Positions 10,986 through 22,629 of a stretch of DNA of 64,000 bases are shown piece by piece. This DNA is from Gymnorhina tibicen (lineage: Eukaryota; Chordata; Aves; Passeriformes; Artamidae), in the NCBI GenBank assembly GCA_013399875.1, contig VXAZ01003466.1, positions 289,487 to 353,486 on the forward strand, in the 5' to 3' direction. Positions within the stretch are counted from its first letter, which is position 1, and each line of letters starts with the position of its first letter. The notes below the pieces were generated by a model. The model was given only the letters and a program-made list of their open reading frames with translations. It made no database searches and was not told where the DNA came from. Both the position numbers and the translations under genes were made by a program.

Positions 10986-11430
10986 GGGATTCCCATCCCC
11001 TGAGAGGTCTCTCCTGCTGCAGGGGCCGGCCGGGGGTGCAGGAGCCGGGGCAGTGCCTGCCCCACGCCCCGGGCTGTCCTGGCCGGAGCCAAGGCCGAGG
11101 CTCCTCCAGCACTCAGCTCCAGCTCCAGCCTAGCTCAGTTCCAGCCTTCCCAGTCCTGTCAGAGCTGCGTGTGCGGCTGGCTCTCCCGCTCCAGGATGTC
11201 TGATGTTCCTTCCCTTTGTTACACAGTCCTCCCTGGATAACCCAGCCCGGGGCAGCTCCTGCCACAGCAGCCGCCATCGAGGCCTTGGCAGCCTTGTGCT
11301 GGGGTGTATTTGCAAACAAACAAACACAGGGAGCACGAGGGAAGGGAGAGAGGGAAAAACGGTGGGAAAAGGGTGTCCGGCTTGGGAAGCTGCAGAGCTG
11401 GGAGTCACCTGTGCCTCCCCTGGGCTGCTG
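10986..11430. other. Unique GC-rich intergenic stretch
   Basis: No repeat or exon is recognised. It leads into the 31-bp minisatellite. Confidence 0.35.
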
Positions 11431-11698
11431 GTCCCACACCCCTGGAGCTGGGACCGAGCTGGTCCCACACCTCTGGAGCTGGGACTGAGCTGGTCCCACA
11501 CCCCTGGAGCTGGGACCGAGCTGGTCCCACACCCCTGGAGCTGGGACTGAGCTGGTCCCACACCTCTGGAGCTAGGACCGAGCTGGTCCCACACCTCTGG
11601 AGCTGGGACCGAGCTGGTCCCACACCTCTGGAGCTGGGACTGAGCTGGTCCCACACCCCTGGAGCTGGGACTGAGCTGGTCCCACACCCCTGGAGCTG
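11431..11698. repeat. 31-bp minisatellite, about 9 copies
   Basis: The unit GTCCCACACCCCTGGAGCTG + GGACCGAGCTG repeats at exactly 31-bp spacing from 11431 to 11679. It has a few point variants (ACCCC/ACCTC, GACCGAG/GACTGAG). Because 31 is not a multiple of 3, successive copies change frame, so this is not a repeat protein domain. Confidence 0.95.
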
Positions 11699-12501
11699 TC
11701 ACCCCCTGTGCAGCCCCGGGGCGCTGCTCCCACCCCGGCAGTCCCAGCTCCCGTGCCGTCCCTGCCCGAGCCGTGCCCGCTGTCCCGGCCGTGTCCGGGC
11801 GCTGCCCCGGCAGGAGGGTGCCCGGAGGAGGATCCTGTCCCCAGGCGCTGCCGCCCCGAGCGCAGGGAAGGTGAGGATGTGCTCGGCCAGCTCGGGGGAC
11901 CCGGCGGTGTCCGTCTGCGCTGAGGAGGGTCTCAGTTACCCTCACCGTTTGTAGGTCCCCCGTACATTCCCCAGTACAGGGAATGCGCTGGGAAGCTGAG
12001 ATTCCCTGGGGGTGTGAGAGCTGGTGTGACAGAAGGAGGAGCTGTGAGGGAAGGCAGGAGCCCTGACGGGCTGCAGGGTACAGGTTAATCCAGTTAAGCC
12101 TCTCCAGCACTTGTGCTCCTGCCGTTCCGCCTCATAAACCATCCTAAAGGCTGCCCTAACAGCCCCTTTTTCTTCAGCAGTCACAAACAAAAGCCGAGAA
12201 AAGGGATGACTGATTTTTCTAAAATCCTCTCCCACACCCCACCTCAGCATAACGCGCTCCATCTTGTCAAAACCACTTCTCACTCTTTACTTTGGGATTT
12301 ATTTTTTTCACAGTGTGGTTGCTTTTACTCTTTTTGATAAGCTGAAATGGAAACTTCGTTGTGTGTGTAAAGCTCCCAATAATTTCCCATTTCCAGTGGA
12401 AAATTGCCCTGCAGTTGGAAATATTTTAAGAAGGACCTTCCCCAAGGAAAACATAAGAACAGAGAAAATCCTACAGTAACACTCTTCTCTGTGCAGGAGC
12501 A
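11699..12501. other. Unique intergenic stretch, CpG-rich then AT-rich
   Basis: The part at about 11700-11900 is CpG-rich (CCGGCCGTGTCCGGGCGCTG). From about 12110 it becomes AT-rich and CpG-poor up to the CR1 at 12502. No gene is supported. Confidence 0.35.
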
Positions 12502-12832
12502 GGAATCCCAGAATCCCAGAATGGTTTGGGTTAAAGGGACCTCAAAGCCCACCCATTCCCCCCCCTGCCATGGCAGGGACACCTCCCCCTGTCCCAGGCT
12601 GCTCCCAGCCCCAGGGTCCAGCCTGGCCTTGGGCACTGCCAGGGATCCAGGGGCAGCCACAGCTGCTCTGGGAATTCCAGCCCAGCCCCTCCCCACCCTC
12701 CCAGCCAGGAATTCCCAATTCCCAAGATCCCACCCATCCCTGCCCTCTGGCAGTGGGAAGCCATTCCCTGTGTCCTGTCCCTCCAGGCCTTGTCCCCAGC
12801 CCCTCTGCAGCTCCCTTGGAGTCCTGTTAAAT
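12502..12832 (-). mobile_element. CR1 LINE fragment, group A
   Basis: The inverted tail GGAATCCCAGAATCCCAGAA and TGGTTTGGGTTAAAGGGACC are followed by a body nearly identical to 10401-10710, including the GAATTCCAGCCCAGCCCCTC variant. It ends near CTCCCTTGGAGTCCTGTT. Confidence 0.9.
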
Positions 12833-13855
12833 GCTTTCTGGCTGTGGGATGATTCATCCAGCTGCTCCCATTTCCCTGTCTGCATTCCTGTGGGAAGCGC
12901 AGGGTGGGAGACGGGACAGCAGCCGTGTGTCCCCCGGCTCTGTGTGCCCACCCCAGCAGCTGCATCTCTGCTGGGACAGGTGTCCCTCTCCGGGACACCC
13001 TGGTGCCACCCGGGGCTCGGTGTCCCTCTCCCTGACCCGGTCAGCGCCTGCTGCGGCGAGGAGAGGCTGGGGCTGCTCTGCAGCTCCTGCTCAGCCCTGA
13101 GCCCTCCGGTAGCAAGGGGCTTTTCTCTGGCGGTTCCCAATTTCCCCCGCTAATTCTCCCCCCGGGGTGCTGCCGCGAGAAGCCCCCTCAGAAAAGATCC
13201 GCATTTCCCAAATATAATCCTGGTCCTTCTCACCGGGGCCTCTGCTGTGAGGGCACATCTTTAACAACTTCATTTGAAATGCAAATTCGCCTTTCCAGTT
13301 CCTAACCAAAATTTGTCCTTTCTGCAAGGAAGGTAGATGGCTATTCTGATTTGAATCCCAGCATATAGTTTATGTAGATTGTTTTTAGTGACATATTTAA
13401 AATAAAAATCATCCACATGAGCCAGACTGAACCCCCTGATGCCATTGAGCAGAACTGCTGGTGTCATTCTCATGATTTATGTCCGTTAATTTACTTTCAG
13501 AACACACTTACCGTGGTAATTTTCTTTGGAGATAAGTGATCTTGGGAGTAAAAAACAGGTGGAGGGGGAGAAATCCTCTCCTTTCGCTTGCTGCCTGCCC
13601 CTTCACCCACAGCGAGCCAAGCTGCCTGTCTTTCTGCTCCAAGGAATGTGGCTCAAATGAGCTGGAAAACAGCTCAATCTGGTCAAGTGAGGCTTCACCG
13701 ACACGCCTGAGCTCTCGGTGGGTACGAGCCGGTGTCTGCTCCCGGCAGCATCTTCCACTGCCAGGGTCAAGTTCAATTAGAGCTCAGCGCTGGCGGCGAG
13801 TGCAGCCCCGAGCGGCTCTGCCGGCCCCGGGAGGCGGCGGAACGCGGGGGTGGTC
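12833..13855. other. Unique intergenic stretch with AT-rich core
   Basis: GC-rich flanks surround a CpG-poor AT-rich core at about 13255-13540 (CATATTTAAAATAAAAATC, GTTAATTTAC). The core stands out from its surroundings and is a candidate conserved element. No repeat is recognised. Confidence 0.4.
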
Positions 13856-13856
13856 C

Positions 13857-14325
13857 CGGCACCCGCACCCCGAGGGGACCACGGCACCCATGTCACCCAC
13901 GGCCCGAGGGGATCACGGCACCCACAGCCCGAGGGGATCATGGCACCCATGTCACCCACAGCCCGAGGGGACCACGGCACCCACGGCACCCGCACCCCGA
14001 GGGGACCACGGCACCCATGTCACCCACGGCCCGAGGGGATCACGGCACCCACAGCCCGAGGGGATCATGGCACCCATGTCACCCACAGCCCGAGGGGACC
14101 ACGGCACCCACGGCACCCGCACCCCGAGGGGACCACGGCACCCATGTCACCCACGGCCCGAGGGGATCACGGCACCCACAGCCCGAGGGGATNGGGGACC
14201 ACGGCACCCATGGCACCCGCACCCCGAGGGGACCACGGCACCCGCACCCCGAGGGGACCACGGCACCCACAGCCCGAGGTGGTCCCGGCACCCACGGCCC
14301 GAGAGGACCACGGCACCCATGGCAC
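13857..14325. repeat. Nested minisatellite with 127-bp higher-order unit
   Basis: Short blocks of the type CCCGAGGGGACCACGGCACC and GGATCATGGCACCCATGTCA are arranged in a larger period: ACCCGCACCCC recurs at 13861, 13988 and 14115, exactly 127 bp apart. The order breaks at the N (14193), after which shorter units follow. CpG-rich. Confidence 0.95.
14193..14193. other. Single N, unresolved junction
   Basis: One undetermined base inside the 127-bp array. The higher-order pattern is disrupted here, so the N probably stands for a collapsed or unbridged part of the array. Confidence 0.95.
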
Positions 14326-14744
14326 CCCCAGCCGATGCCTGTGCCAGGGGCAGTGCCCCGTGCCCGGCAGGGACCCGCAGCCGTGCCAGCGGCACCCTTT
14401 CAGTTCAGTACTTCATGGGCTGCGTGGGCTGCGTTAGAAACAGCCCCGGAGCGCTTCTGTGCCCCAGAGCGGCCGGGCCGGGCCGGGCCGGGCCGGGGGA
14501 GCTCGGCTGCGGTGCAGACACTGCCCGGCCCCTCTGGGCAAGGAGAGCCAGAGCCCCCGGCTCGGGCGCCTTGGGTTTCTCCACCCCGCCCAGCCCTGCC
14601 GGGCAGAGGAACGCGGGGAAGGGGAGAAGCCAGGGCAGGGCAGGGCGGCATCCCCCGGGAATACAGGGCGGGGGTGGCTCCCCACTGATCCTTTGAGCAG
14701 CACAGACGAGCTCTGCCTGGTGCTGCTATCCTCCTGCAGTCCAT
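14326..14744. other. CpG-rich unique stretch
   Basis: The sequence is GC- and CpG-rich and contains a short (GGGCC)n run, listed separately. With the flanking array it forms a CpG-dense zone, but no promoter elements or exon can be shown. Confidence 0.35.
14470..14496. repeat. (GGGCC)n short tandem repeat
   Basis: Five to six copies of GGGCC/GGCCG in a row. All copies carry CpG, and the guanine runs could form non-B structures. Confidence 0.9.
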
Positions 14745-14880
14745 GAAACTCTGGGAACCTGTGCCAGAGCCTCACCAGGCTCACAGGGAAGGATTTCTTC
14801 CCAATATCCAGTCTAGATGTGTCCTCCTTCAGCCATCAGGACCTTACAGACCCCTTTTCCTGGGAGCACAGGCGAGTCCC
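14745..14880 (-). mobile_element. CR1 LINE internal fragment
   Basis: GGAACCTGTGCCAGAGCCTC, CTCACAGGGAAGGATTTCTT and CCCAATATCCAGTCTAGATG follow the inverted CR1 order (ctgttccagcatctcaccac...aagaacttcttcctaatatc). It lacks the CR1 3' end, so it was truncated after insertion or is the far part of a split copy. Confidence 0.7.
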
Positions 14881-15272
14881 GGGAAGGTTTGCACAGTGTC
14901 CCACTGGCCCTGTTTGGGCCAGCGAGGTGATGCTGGTGCTTCCACAGGAGGGAAAGCAAATCCCATCAGAAGAAAACTCAAGTTTTGGAATTGCTGGATT
15001 TCCTTGGAAACACTGAGGGCTTTTTCTGAGCTGGAGGTGTTTGTGGCCAGCTGCAGTTCAGTGATTTCCAGCAGCTCTGGGGCCCCTAAAGCCAGTGACT
15101 CTTTTTTCCCACTTGTAGCCTATTCCCTCCAGGTTAAAGCTATCTAAAATTCTTCTCCTCTTGTCATGGAATTCCACTTCAGGCGAGACTTGTGTAGCCA
15201 GGCAGAGGATCAATATCCTCTGAATCCAAAATGCACCTGCCTGTGTCCATGTTTAAATGGCCTGTGCTGCTG
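14881..15272. other. Unique intergenic stretch
   Basis: No repeat family or exon is recognised. Confidence 0.35.
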
Positions 15273-15448
15273 GGGATCCCTGGATGTGACTCTGGGGGTC
15301 CCTGGTGTGTCCCTGGGGATCCCTGGATGTGCCCTGGGGGTCCCTGGTGTGGCCCTGGGGATCCCTGGATGTGCCCTGGGGGTCCCTGGTGTGGCCCTGG
15401 GGATCCCTGGATGTGCGCTGGGGGTCCCTGGTGTGTCCCTGGGGATCA
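15273..15448. repeat. 42-bp minisatellite, about 4 copies
   Basis: GGGGATCCCTGGATGTG recurs at 15315, 15357 and 15399, a 42-bp period built from two similar 21-bp halves (GGGATCCCTGGATGTGCCCTG and GGGGTCCCTGGTGTGGCCCT-like). 42 is a multiple of 3, so a spurious repeat peptide is read in several frames. Confidence 0.93.
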
Positions 15449-15640
15449 GAGAGTCCATCACGTCCCAGCTCACCCACAGCAGTGCCTGAGCCCCAGCCAG
15501 ACCATGGTCCGTCAGAAATGAGTGAAGTGGGAGCAAAGAGCTTTCAGAAAGGACATTTAGGGTCTCCTTTGGTTTACGGGAAAGTCAGGAGTCAGGCACG
15601 GGCAGAAAAAAGGGGTGGCAGGTGTTGAGCAGGGCTGGGA

Positions 15641-15998
15641 CAGAATCCCAGAATCGTTTGGGTTGGAAAAGCCCTCCCAGACCATTGGTCCCCACCCTGT
15701 CCCCAGCCCAGAGCCCTGAGTGCCAACCCCAGGAATTCCTGGGACACCTCCAGGGATGGGCACTCCAAACCTCCCTGGGCAGCCCCTGCCAAGGCCTGAG
15801 CACCCTTTCCATGGGGAAATTCCTGCTGGTGTCCAGCCTGAGCCTCCCCTGGCCCAGCCTGAGGCCGTTCCCTCTCCTCCTGTCCCTGTTCCCTGGGAGC
15901 AGAGCCCGACCCCCCCGGCTGCCCCCTCCTGTCAGGGACTTGTGCAGAGCCACAAGGGCCCCCCTGAGCCCCCTTTGCTCCCCCTGAGCCCTGACCCC
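15641..15998 (-). mobile_element. CR1 LINE fragment, group C
   Basis: The inverted tail CAGAATCCCAGAATCGTTTG and GGAAAAGCCCTCCCAGACCA lead into GGAATTCCTGGGACACCTCC, GGGCACTCCAAACCTCCCTG and TTGTGCAGAGCCACAAGGGC. It is close to the copy at 25330. Confidence 0.88.
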
Positions 15999-17440
15999 CG
16001 AGGAGTGAGCAGAGCTCTGCTTTTCCCTGCACCCCAAGCCCTGCGCTGCTCCAGCAGCCTCAGCTCAGCTCCTCTTGGAGGAGGAATCCACCTCAGGAAA
16101 TCAAAATGAGAACAAACCTGTTCTGAGTCACTGCTGGTGGCTCCGTGTGTGACCCCAGGCGTGGGGGGGTCGCTCCGAGGCTGCTCCCCTGTAGAGACCC
16201 TTCTTCAAAGAGTTGGATGAATAATTCACACCACACTTCTCAGCTACAGAGCACTTTTCTCAACCATTCCTTGATGGAATTTATTCCAGCATTTATGGCT
16301 CATTTTTCTTCTTTTTAAGCTTAATGTGTTTGCAAATGAAAGCTGGAGGGTTTTCCACAGCCTGTTCCACACACGGATCACAGGATGTCAAGAAATTTGG
16401 GAAAAAAGAATGAATACTTGAAGAAAAATAGACTTGAGATTATTTCACATGAGCCAGTTTCTTTAAAGTGCCTTGTTTTAAACTAGGCAAATGGAAATGT
16501 AAAGCTGGGGCAAACCTGTGCAGTTTTTGGGATGAGAGGGAGTCGTGGTGCCCCGGAAATGGGAGATCTCTCCTGGCACTCCTGGCTGGGCTCTGTCACA
16601 GCCTGGCACTGCTCTCCAGCCAGAGGCCTCTCCTGAGATAAAATCCGACTGCAAAGCTGTTCTGGCTGAGTTTATGGGAATTACCAGATGAACAATACTG
16701 ATGTGGTGTGCACATTGTTCGTGTTTTAATCTGTTTAGGTACCGGTTAAGCATAGGACAACACCATTGAAGAGAAAAAATACCCTCCTGGTTTAGTTAAT
16801 GAGGCTGTCGCTTTTTACTCGTCCTTCTGAAAACGGCTCTAAAAACAGCTACAAAACACAGGGTTCTTAGACTTTAATTCCACTCCTTCCCTGCCCCTCC
16901 TAAAGGCAGGAGCATTAAATATTCCATTCCTTTAGTGCAGCCACAAAATATACACAACTTTTGTACCTACTGTATATGAAACGTTAATGCTTTATAAAAA
17001 ACACCCAGGACAGGATTTATTTATTTATTCATTCATTCGTTTATTTATTAAACCTTTTCAACCAATCACTTTTTTTTTGTGTTCAATCAACGCCTTTGTG
17101 TACTTTCCTCGCTCAGCTGCAGTCAGTGGTAGTATTTTAGAGATTCCATGGGTGATAAAGTGAATTACTCTCCTGAGCTGTGACAAGGCTCCTAAAGAGG
17201 CAGATATCTGCAAGGCTTTTTCTGTGTGTGGCCACAACAGCTACTGGGATTTTATTTCCAGCAATGAAAACAAACCGGGTTCCCCACCGGCAAATTCAGC
17301 TTCTTTGTAGCTGAGCTCTCCCTCTGAACTCCCTCACTCGGTAGGAGCTCTCCGCATCCCTTTGTCTCTCCCGTTGCCTGTTCTCGATGCCCCAAGCTCC
17401 CGGCAAGGTGACTGCGCTGGGGAGGCGTGGGCGGGAACAT
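15999..17440. other. Long AT-rich unique block, candidate conserved noncoding element
   Basis: From about 16200 to 17390 the sequence is AT-rich, CpG-poor and repeat-free apart from a small tetranucleotide run. It has motifs such as CATTAAATATTCC and GAAACGTTAATGC. No supportable exon. It is one of the largest low-CpG blocks in the window. Confidence 0.4.
17017..17050. repeat. (TTTA/TTCA)n microsatellite
   Basis: TTATTTATTTATTCATTCAT followed by TCGTTTATTTATTA, an imperfect tetranucleotide repeat. Confidence 0.85.
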
Positions 17441-17483
17441 CCCTTCCCTTCCCTTCCCTTCCCTTCCCTTCCCTTCCCTTCCC
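17441..17483. repeat. (TTCCC)n microsatellite
   Basis: About eight perfect CCCTT/TTCCC pentamers. The complementary strand is (GGGAA)n, a polypurine run able to adopt non-B DNA. Confidence 0.95.
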
Positions 17484-17580
17484 GGGAGTGCAGCAGCCCC
17501 GCGGAGCCCCGGAGGGATGGAGATGCCCTTCCCCGAGCAGGACATTCCAGGAGAGCGGACGCCGCTCTCGGGTGTGGATT

Positions 17581-17670
17581 GCTGGGGTGTCCTGCAGGGC
17601 CAGGGCTGGCCTGGATGATCCCTGGGGATGTCCCAGCTCGGGGGACTCTGTGGCTCTGGGACATCTGATT
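17581..17670 (+). mobile_element. CR1 LINE 3' end, group B
   Basis: GCTGGGGTGTCCTGCAGGGC, CCTGGATGATCCCTGGGG and TCCCAGCTCGGGGGACTCTG match the group B 3' ends at 41695 and 55284. Confidence 0.75.
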
Positions 17671-18311
17671 TCGGGGGCTCGGGCTGTGGGAAGGGACGGC
17701 AGGTGGGGTCTCGCCTGAGGTGGGGTCTCCTCTTTAGGAATTTTTTTCTAATGACACTGCCATACTTTTCAAGGATGTATTTATTCCTGGCTAGTTTGTT
17801 GGCATTTGTTCTTCTGCCAAATTTATTTTTAGAATTAATGGCCTTTTATGCCCCCTGATGTTTTCCGCTTGGGGTGTTCGCAGAGAGCAATCACGTCCTT
17901 CCCCAGCCTTCCCTCATTTGGGCTAAAGAATCCAGCCTCATTAGGCTGCTCCTGTAGAGATCTTTTCCTGTCCTCAAGGAATCCTCTGATGCTGCAGCCT
18001 CAGTGCCCCCGTTCCTGCTCCGTGCGTGTGGCAGGCCCACATTCTTGGGGATATTGGGAATGCCGACCCTCCTGCTTTGTGTGATCCCTGTGCTCATCCT
18101 GCAGTTCCACCTGCCTTTTGCTGCTCTTGCTGCTCCCGACTGCCCTTCTCCTGTTTCGCACACAGCGCTTTTCCCGTCTCTCTCCCACGTGGGTTAGTTC
18201 GGTGTTTGCCGTCCCGGTCCGTCCAGGCACGCTCCCTTCCCAGCCCTGCACCTCCCCTGCTCCCATGTCCTGCACTCACTGCCTCCTGTCACAGCGCCAC
18301 GGAGCAGACTC
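17671..18311. other. Unique intergenic stretch
   Basis: An AT-rich part lies at about 17730-17860 (CCAAATTTATTTTTAG), followed by pyrimidine-rich sequence. No repeat family or exon is recognised. Confidence 0.35.
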
Positions 18312-18445
18312 CCAGCATCTCCGGGGCTGGGAAAGGCCTCCAGGATCATCGAGTCCAACCCATGCCTGATCCCCTCCTTGTCACCAGCCCAGAGCACTGA
18401 GTGCCACATCCAGGACTTCCCCAAACTCCAAGTCCAGGCCGTCCT
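18312..18445 (-). mobile_element. CR1 LINE 3'-end fragment, group D
   Basis: GGGCTGGGAAAGGCCTCCAG and GATCATCGAGTCCAACCCAT form an inverted CR1 3' end, with CACTGAGTGCCACATCCAGG further in. Confidence 0.75.
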
Positions 18446-20400
18446 GGGGCACCTCTCTATTGTTTGTTAAATTCGGGTTTGACAGGTAATGGAATCTCTA
18501 AATCCTTTGTGACCCTGGAGATCTGATATTCCCAGCTGTAGGAACCGTGCAGCGTCTGGATGCTCGGGGTGAGGCCGAAGCCAGCCTCAGACTGTTCTCA
18601 CTCTCTGTGCCTCCCCTGCCACCTCGTGCTGCCCCAGGCACAGGGCACAGAGCTCCTGCCAGCGCCTCTGCTGGGGCCACTCTGCTCTGGGGGTGTTTCA
18701 TAGGGTATAAACCCACCCTGGATTTAATAAAGTGCCCTTTGCCCTCAGTGCCGTGCTTTCATCCGTGGTTCCCAGAGGCTCGGGGTGTCCGGCTGCCCCT
18801 GGAGCGGGAAGCAGCTGCAGGGCCGGCTGTGCCCCGTTTGCTGCGGAACACAAGCCCGGAGCTGTGTCCTTGCCAGGTGGGGACTCGCAGGGACGGAGGG
18901 AGGGAGCTGGAGGAGCTCTCTGCGCCTCCCTTTGACAGCCGGGCTTTGTACCGGGAGCAGGGGCTGCGAGTGCAACCAGCAGGAATTTCAAATGTTCCCA
19001 GTTTTTCATCTTGGAGCTCTGCAGGCTGTGCTGCCCCACAGTAACACTGACTGCCAGGCTCTGCTCTCCTTGAAGGAGAGAACAGGCACTGGAGGAAGCT
19101 TTGATCTCAATATGGCAGTAATGTTATTAATTTGTCCTGCCAACTGACAACTTTCCCATCTTTCAATTATCTTCAACCTTTGCTGAACAATCTCGTCTCC
19201 ACCTCTCCTGGTGTTCCCCATCATTTCAGCATCGTGGAAGGAGAAATTCCTTCCCTACCTGCAGGCACAAGCTCAGTTTATTGATCCAGAGGAGCATATT
19301 GACTCAGAAGGTCAGTGCATGGAAAAAAAATTGAGAAAAATGGGTTTTGTTCCTAGTGCCTCTTCCTAAAAATGCTAATAATGAGCTGTGAGGGATCCTT
19401 GGGGAGCCGGGAGAGTGACCCTGTGCCACCCGAGCGGGAATGGGGACGGGAGCAGGGCCCCGGCCCCAGGGGCCACCGGGGCTCTGGTGAGGGACACCTC
19501 GGCATGGAGTGGGTTCCTTTCCCAGGGCTTCCCACGGACTTTGGCTCAGATAAACACAACAAACAGTCATAAAAGCAAACCAGAACCGGGCTTGTTTAAC
19601 TGGCTCGTGCGGTCTAGTGAGAAATAAACCCTCACCTTTGCTGGATAATATCTGTGAATACAACATGTGAAGATTTCACCCACATGAGATGACAAGGGAA
19701 GGTTATTTTTAGTTGGAAACGTTTTTGTCTCCCTTCACTCACCACTCCGTGTGTAACTAACACCAATCCCACGGACTCCGTGCAGGATGCCTTCTCCAAA
19801 CCCAGCAGAGCAGGCCAGGTTTCTCACAAGGACCCACAAACTCTTTATTTCAGCCCAGTTCAGCTCTCACTGCCAGACTGGCTCCCGCCCTGGCCTTCTC
19901 CGGACCTCAGCGCTGTCCCTGGTTCACGGTCAGGCATCCACCAGCCCGTTCCCAAGGCTTTTGAGTTTTCCTGCCGGCGGGGCCCTGGCAGTGGTGGCTC
20001 ATCCCCCAGTGACCCGCTCTGCCTGCTGAGTGCCGTCGTGAGCCGTGTTTTAAAGGCCAGCCGTGCTCTCATTGCCTCCAGCAGGCTCTGGCTCTGGACG
20101 TCAGCAGAGCTGGGGCTGGGGCTCATTCCCAGAAATCCTGGTTCCCTCAAGAGCCAGTGCCGGTGGCACTGGAGCCTCCTGTTAGCAGGGCCAAGGTTTC
20201 ACACCCCCACCCCACGGTGAGGGGCCCAGGGTCAGGGTGTTTCGGGGGAATTTTGTCTGGCCATGCTGCTGCACGGGGTTTTGAGGCACCAACCCTCCAT
20301 TTTTGGTAGTCCCAGCAGTACTCTGACAGCCCCAGCCAGTCGCTGAGTAATGGTCCTTAAACGCACTCTGAAAGAAATTATAAATGCACTGCTCGGGTGG
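18446..20400. other. Unique intergenic stretch with AT-rich cores
   Basis: About 2 kb without a recognised repeat. AT-rich, CpG-poor cores lie at about 19095-19200 (GCAGTAATGTTATTAATTTG) and 19600-19760. The rest is GC-rich with overlapping, domain-free ORFs. Confidence 0.35.
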
Positions 20401-22629
20401 ATCCAAGGGCTGAAATAAAATCAGCTTCAGAGTGAGTCCGTGAGCACAGTGATTCCCTTAAGCCGGGCTCTGGGAAGAACAGGAGGAGTTTTCCCTGCTT
20501 AGCTCCCAGCTGTCTGTAAGTTTAGAGAGATCCAGGCTGTCACCTTGCATCTCCTCACAGGCATCCGGGACACATCAGGTTTCACTCCCCGGGGTCTGTT
20601 GTGCTGCAGTTGTGAAAAGGAAGAGCCTTCACCTTTCTTTTTGAGAGACTCTGTGTCACTGCTGAAACCCCCCCGCACCGAAAGGAGCAGAATCCGAGGC
20701 GTGGAGCTGTGTCTCTGTCCTGCTGACCTGCAGAAACCTGAGCCCGGGATGCAGCAGCGGGAGCAGAGGGCGGTGTCGGTGCCACACATCGCTGCGGCTC
20801 CGCTGACTCCAGGCACTGCGCAGCCCCTCGGGGGCTCCAGGGGCACGGACGGACCCTGCCGGGGGCACGGACAGACCCTGCCGGGGGCACAGGTGCCCAC
20901 CCAGATGCTCCATCACTCCCGTCCTCGCCTGGGCAGGGGAGGGGAAACCTATGGAAAGGCTCATGGGTGGAATAAGGGCAGGGAGAGATCACTCAGCACT
21001 CACTGGCGCGGGCAAAAGAGATTCGACGTAGGGAAATGAGTTTGTTACTCAAATCAGAGCAGGATAATAAGAAATAAAATCAGACCTTAAACCCCCTTTC
21101 CCCCACCCTTCCCTGCTTCCCAGGATGAGCTTCAGTCCTGATTTCTCCCCAGCAGCGCGGGGGAATGAGCAGCTGGGGCTGTGGTCAGTTCCTCACTCGT
21201 TGTCTCCGCTGCCCCTTCCTCCTCAGGGCCCGGACTCCTCACGCTCTGCCCCTGCCGCAGCCTGGGGCAGCCTCCCACCACCAAAACCCCGTGGTGCAAA
21301 CCCAGCACACCGAGAGAGAGCTTCGACTTGTGCTCCTGCTGCCGTGAATATTCGAGAGCCCCCCTGAAGCCCTCAGGGTTCAGCATTCTCACCATCAGGT
21401 TAAAAACTGATTAGATGATGCTCTTGGTGATGCAAATTGTGAAGAGATCACCCTTGTCCCCAGTCAGAGAGTTCATCTTCCCTTGTCACTTCACACGTTA
21501 AATAAGGGCACGGGCAATTACTCACTTTCACAGCTGGCTGCATTCAATATTTCAGGAGCTGAAATGAAGTGGTCTGTGTTCTACTGACCCCAAGGTGGTC
21601 AATTTGATATTTAACTGCCAATACCCTGCAGAGCGTGGCCACAATGGTTGAAAAATTATTTGATGTTCAGTCTTTATTTTCTGCGGTAAGAAATCTGAAA
21701 TAATCACTTTGCTGGCTGGCAGAAAGGCCAGAGTTCCTCTGGCTGGATTGGCCAGCACTGAGCACATCCACGTCCCCCTCAGCTCCCGTCAGACCGGGCT
21801 GCAGGGGCTGAACGTGGGAGAAAATGTGGGTGAGCTGCAGACAGCAATGCAGGAGCTCCCTGCTCAGGGAAAGCCCCTCTGCTTGGAATTCATGCTTCAA
21901 AAATCAGGGAAATTTAGACGTGGAATAATTGAGTGGTGTCCCTTTTTCTTCTCTCACTTTGTCATATTCAGCAGCAGCAACAAAATCGCTGCGTGTGATT
22001 TGCTCAGGTGTGAGACAGCTTCCCTGTGATTCTGAAACACAGTCTAAACAAACTATTAAAGAGCATCAGAAGGACACAACTGAGATTTTCAGAGTGACGA
22101 GGAAAACTATTGCTCCGAGGAACTGGGGGGATTGAGGAAATGTATGAATTTCTTCTATTCAGAGGGAACGTAAATCCCATAACCAGCTTTTTTTGGATTT
22201 GCACCTGAATCCAAAAATCAATGACTTAAGACAGAAAATGCATCAGCTCAGCCCTGTTTAGTCGCCTTGGACGAGGCGCTGTCACCACTTTGGGAATGGG
22301 GATGTAAGAAAAGGGAGGCACTGGAGTCCCAGATGGGAATTCAAAAGAATCTTTTCCTGCGGCGACTCCAGGCCCTGTCTCCAGGAGAGTTTTGCTGCTG
22401 CAGGAGCAGCCCGGGCATGCCTGGGGGCTGCAATGGCCTGATTTAACCCGATCCCAGCTGCCGAATTATCCAGCATCTCCCTGGGCAGGGGTGCTCAGGG
22501 CTGGCATCGCCCTGCACCTGCAGCCTGCAGATGTCCGGGGCTGAGGGGCACCGGGGCACCGCTGGGCCTGGGGGAGGGAAACAGGAATGGGGGGTAGGGA
22601 AATGTGAAGCATCCTGAACTCACTGGGCA
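20401..22629. other. Unique intergenic stretch with AT-rich block
   Basis: GC-rich from about 20450 to 21380 with one short 22-bp repeat. It is AT-rich and CpG-poor from about 21400 to 22250 (GGTCAATTTGATATTTAACT, GTCTTTATTTTCTGCGG). No repeat family and no convincing exon. The AT-rich part is a candidate noncoding element. Confidence 0.35.
20840..20893. repeat. 22-bp short tandem repeat, about 2.4 copies
   Basis: GGGGCACGGACGGACCCTGC recurs with one change at 22-bp spacing (20840, 20862, 20884). Confidence 0.85.

Noticed and set aside
17441..17483. (TTCCC)n considered as telomere-like sequence
   Set aside because: The unit is not the vertebrate TTAGGG repeat, and the run is too short.
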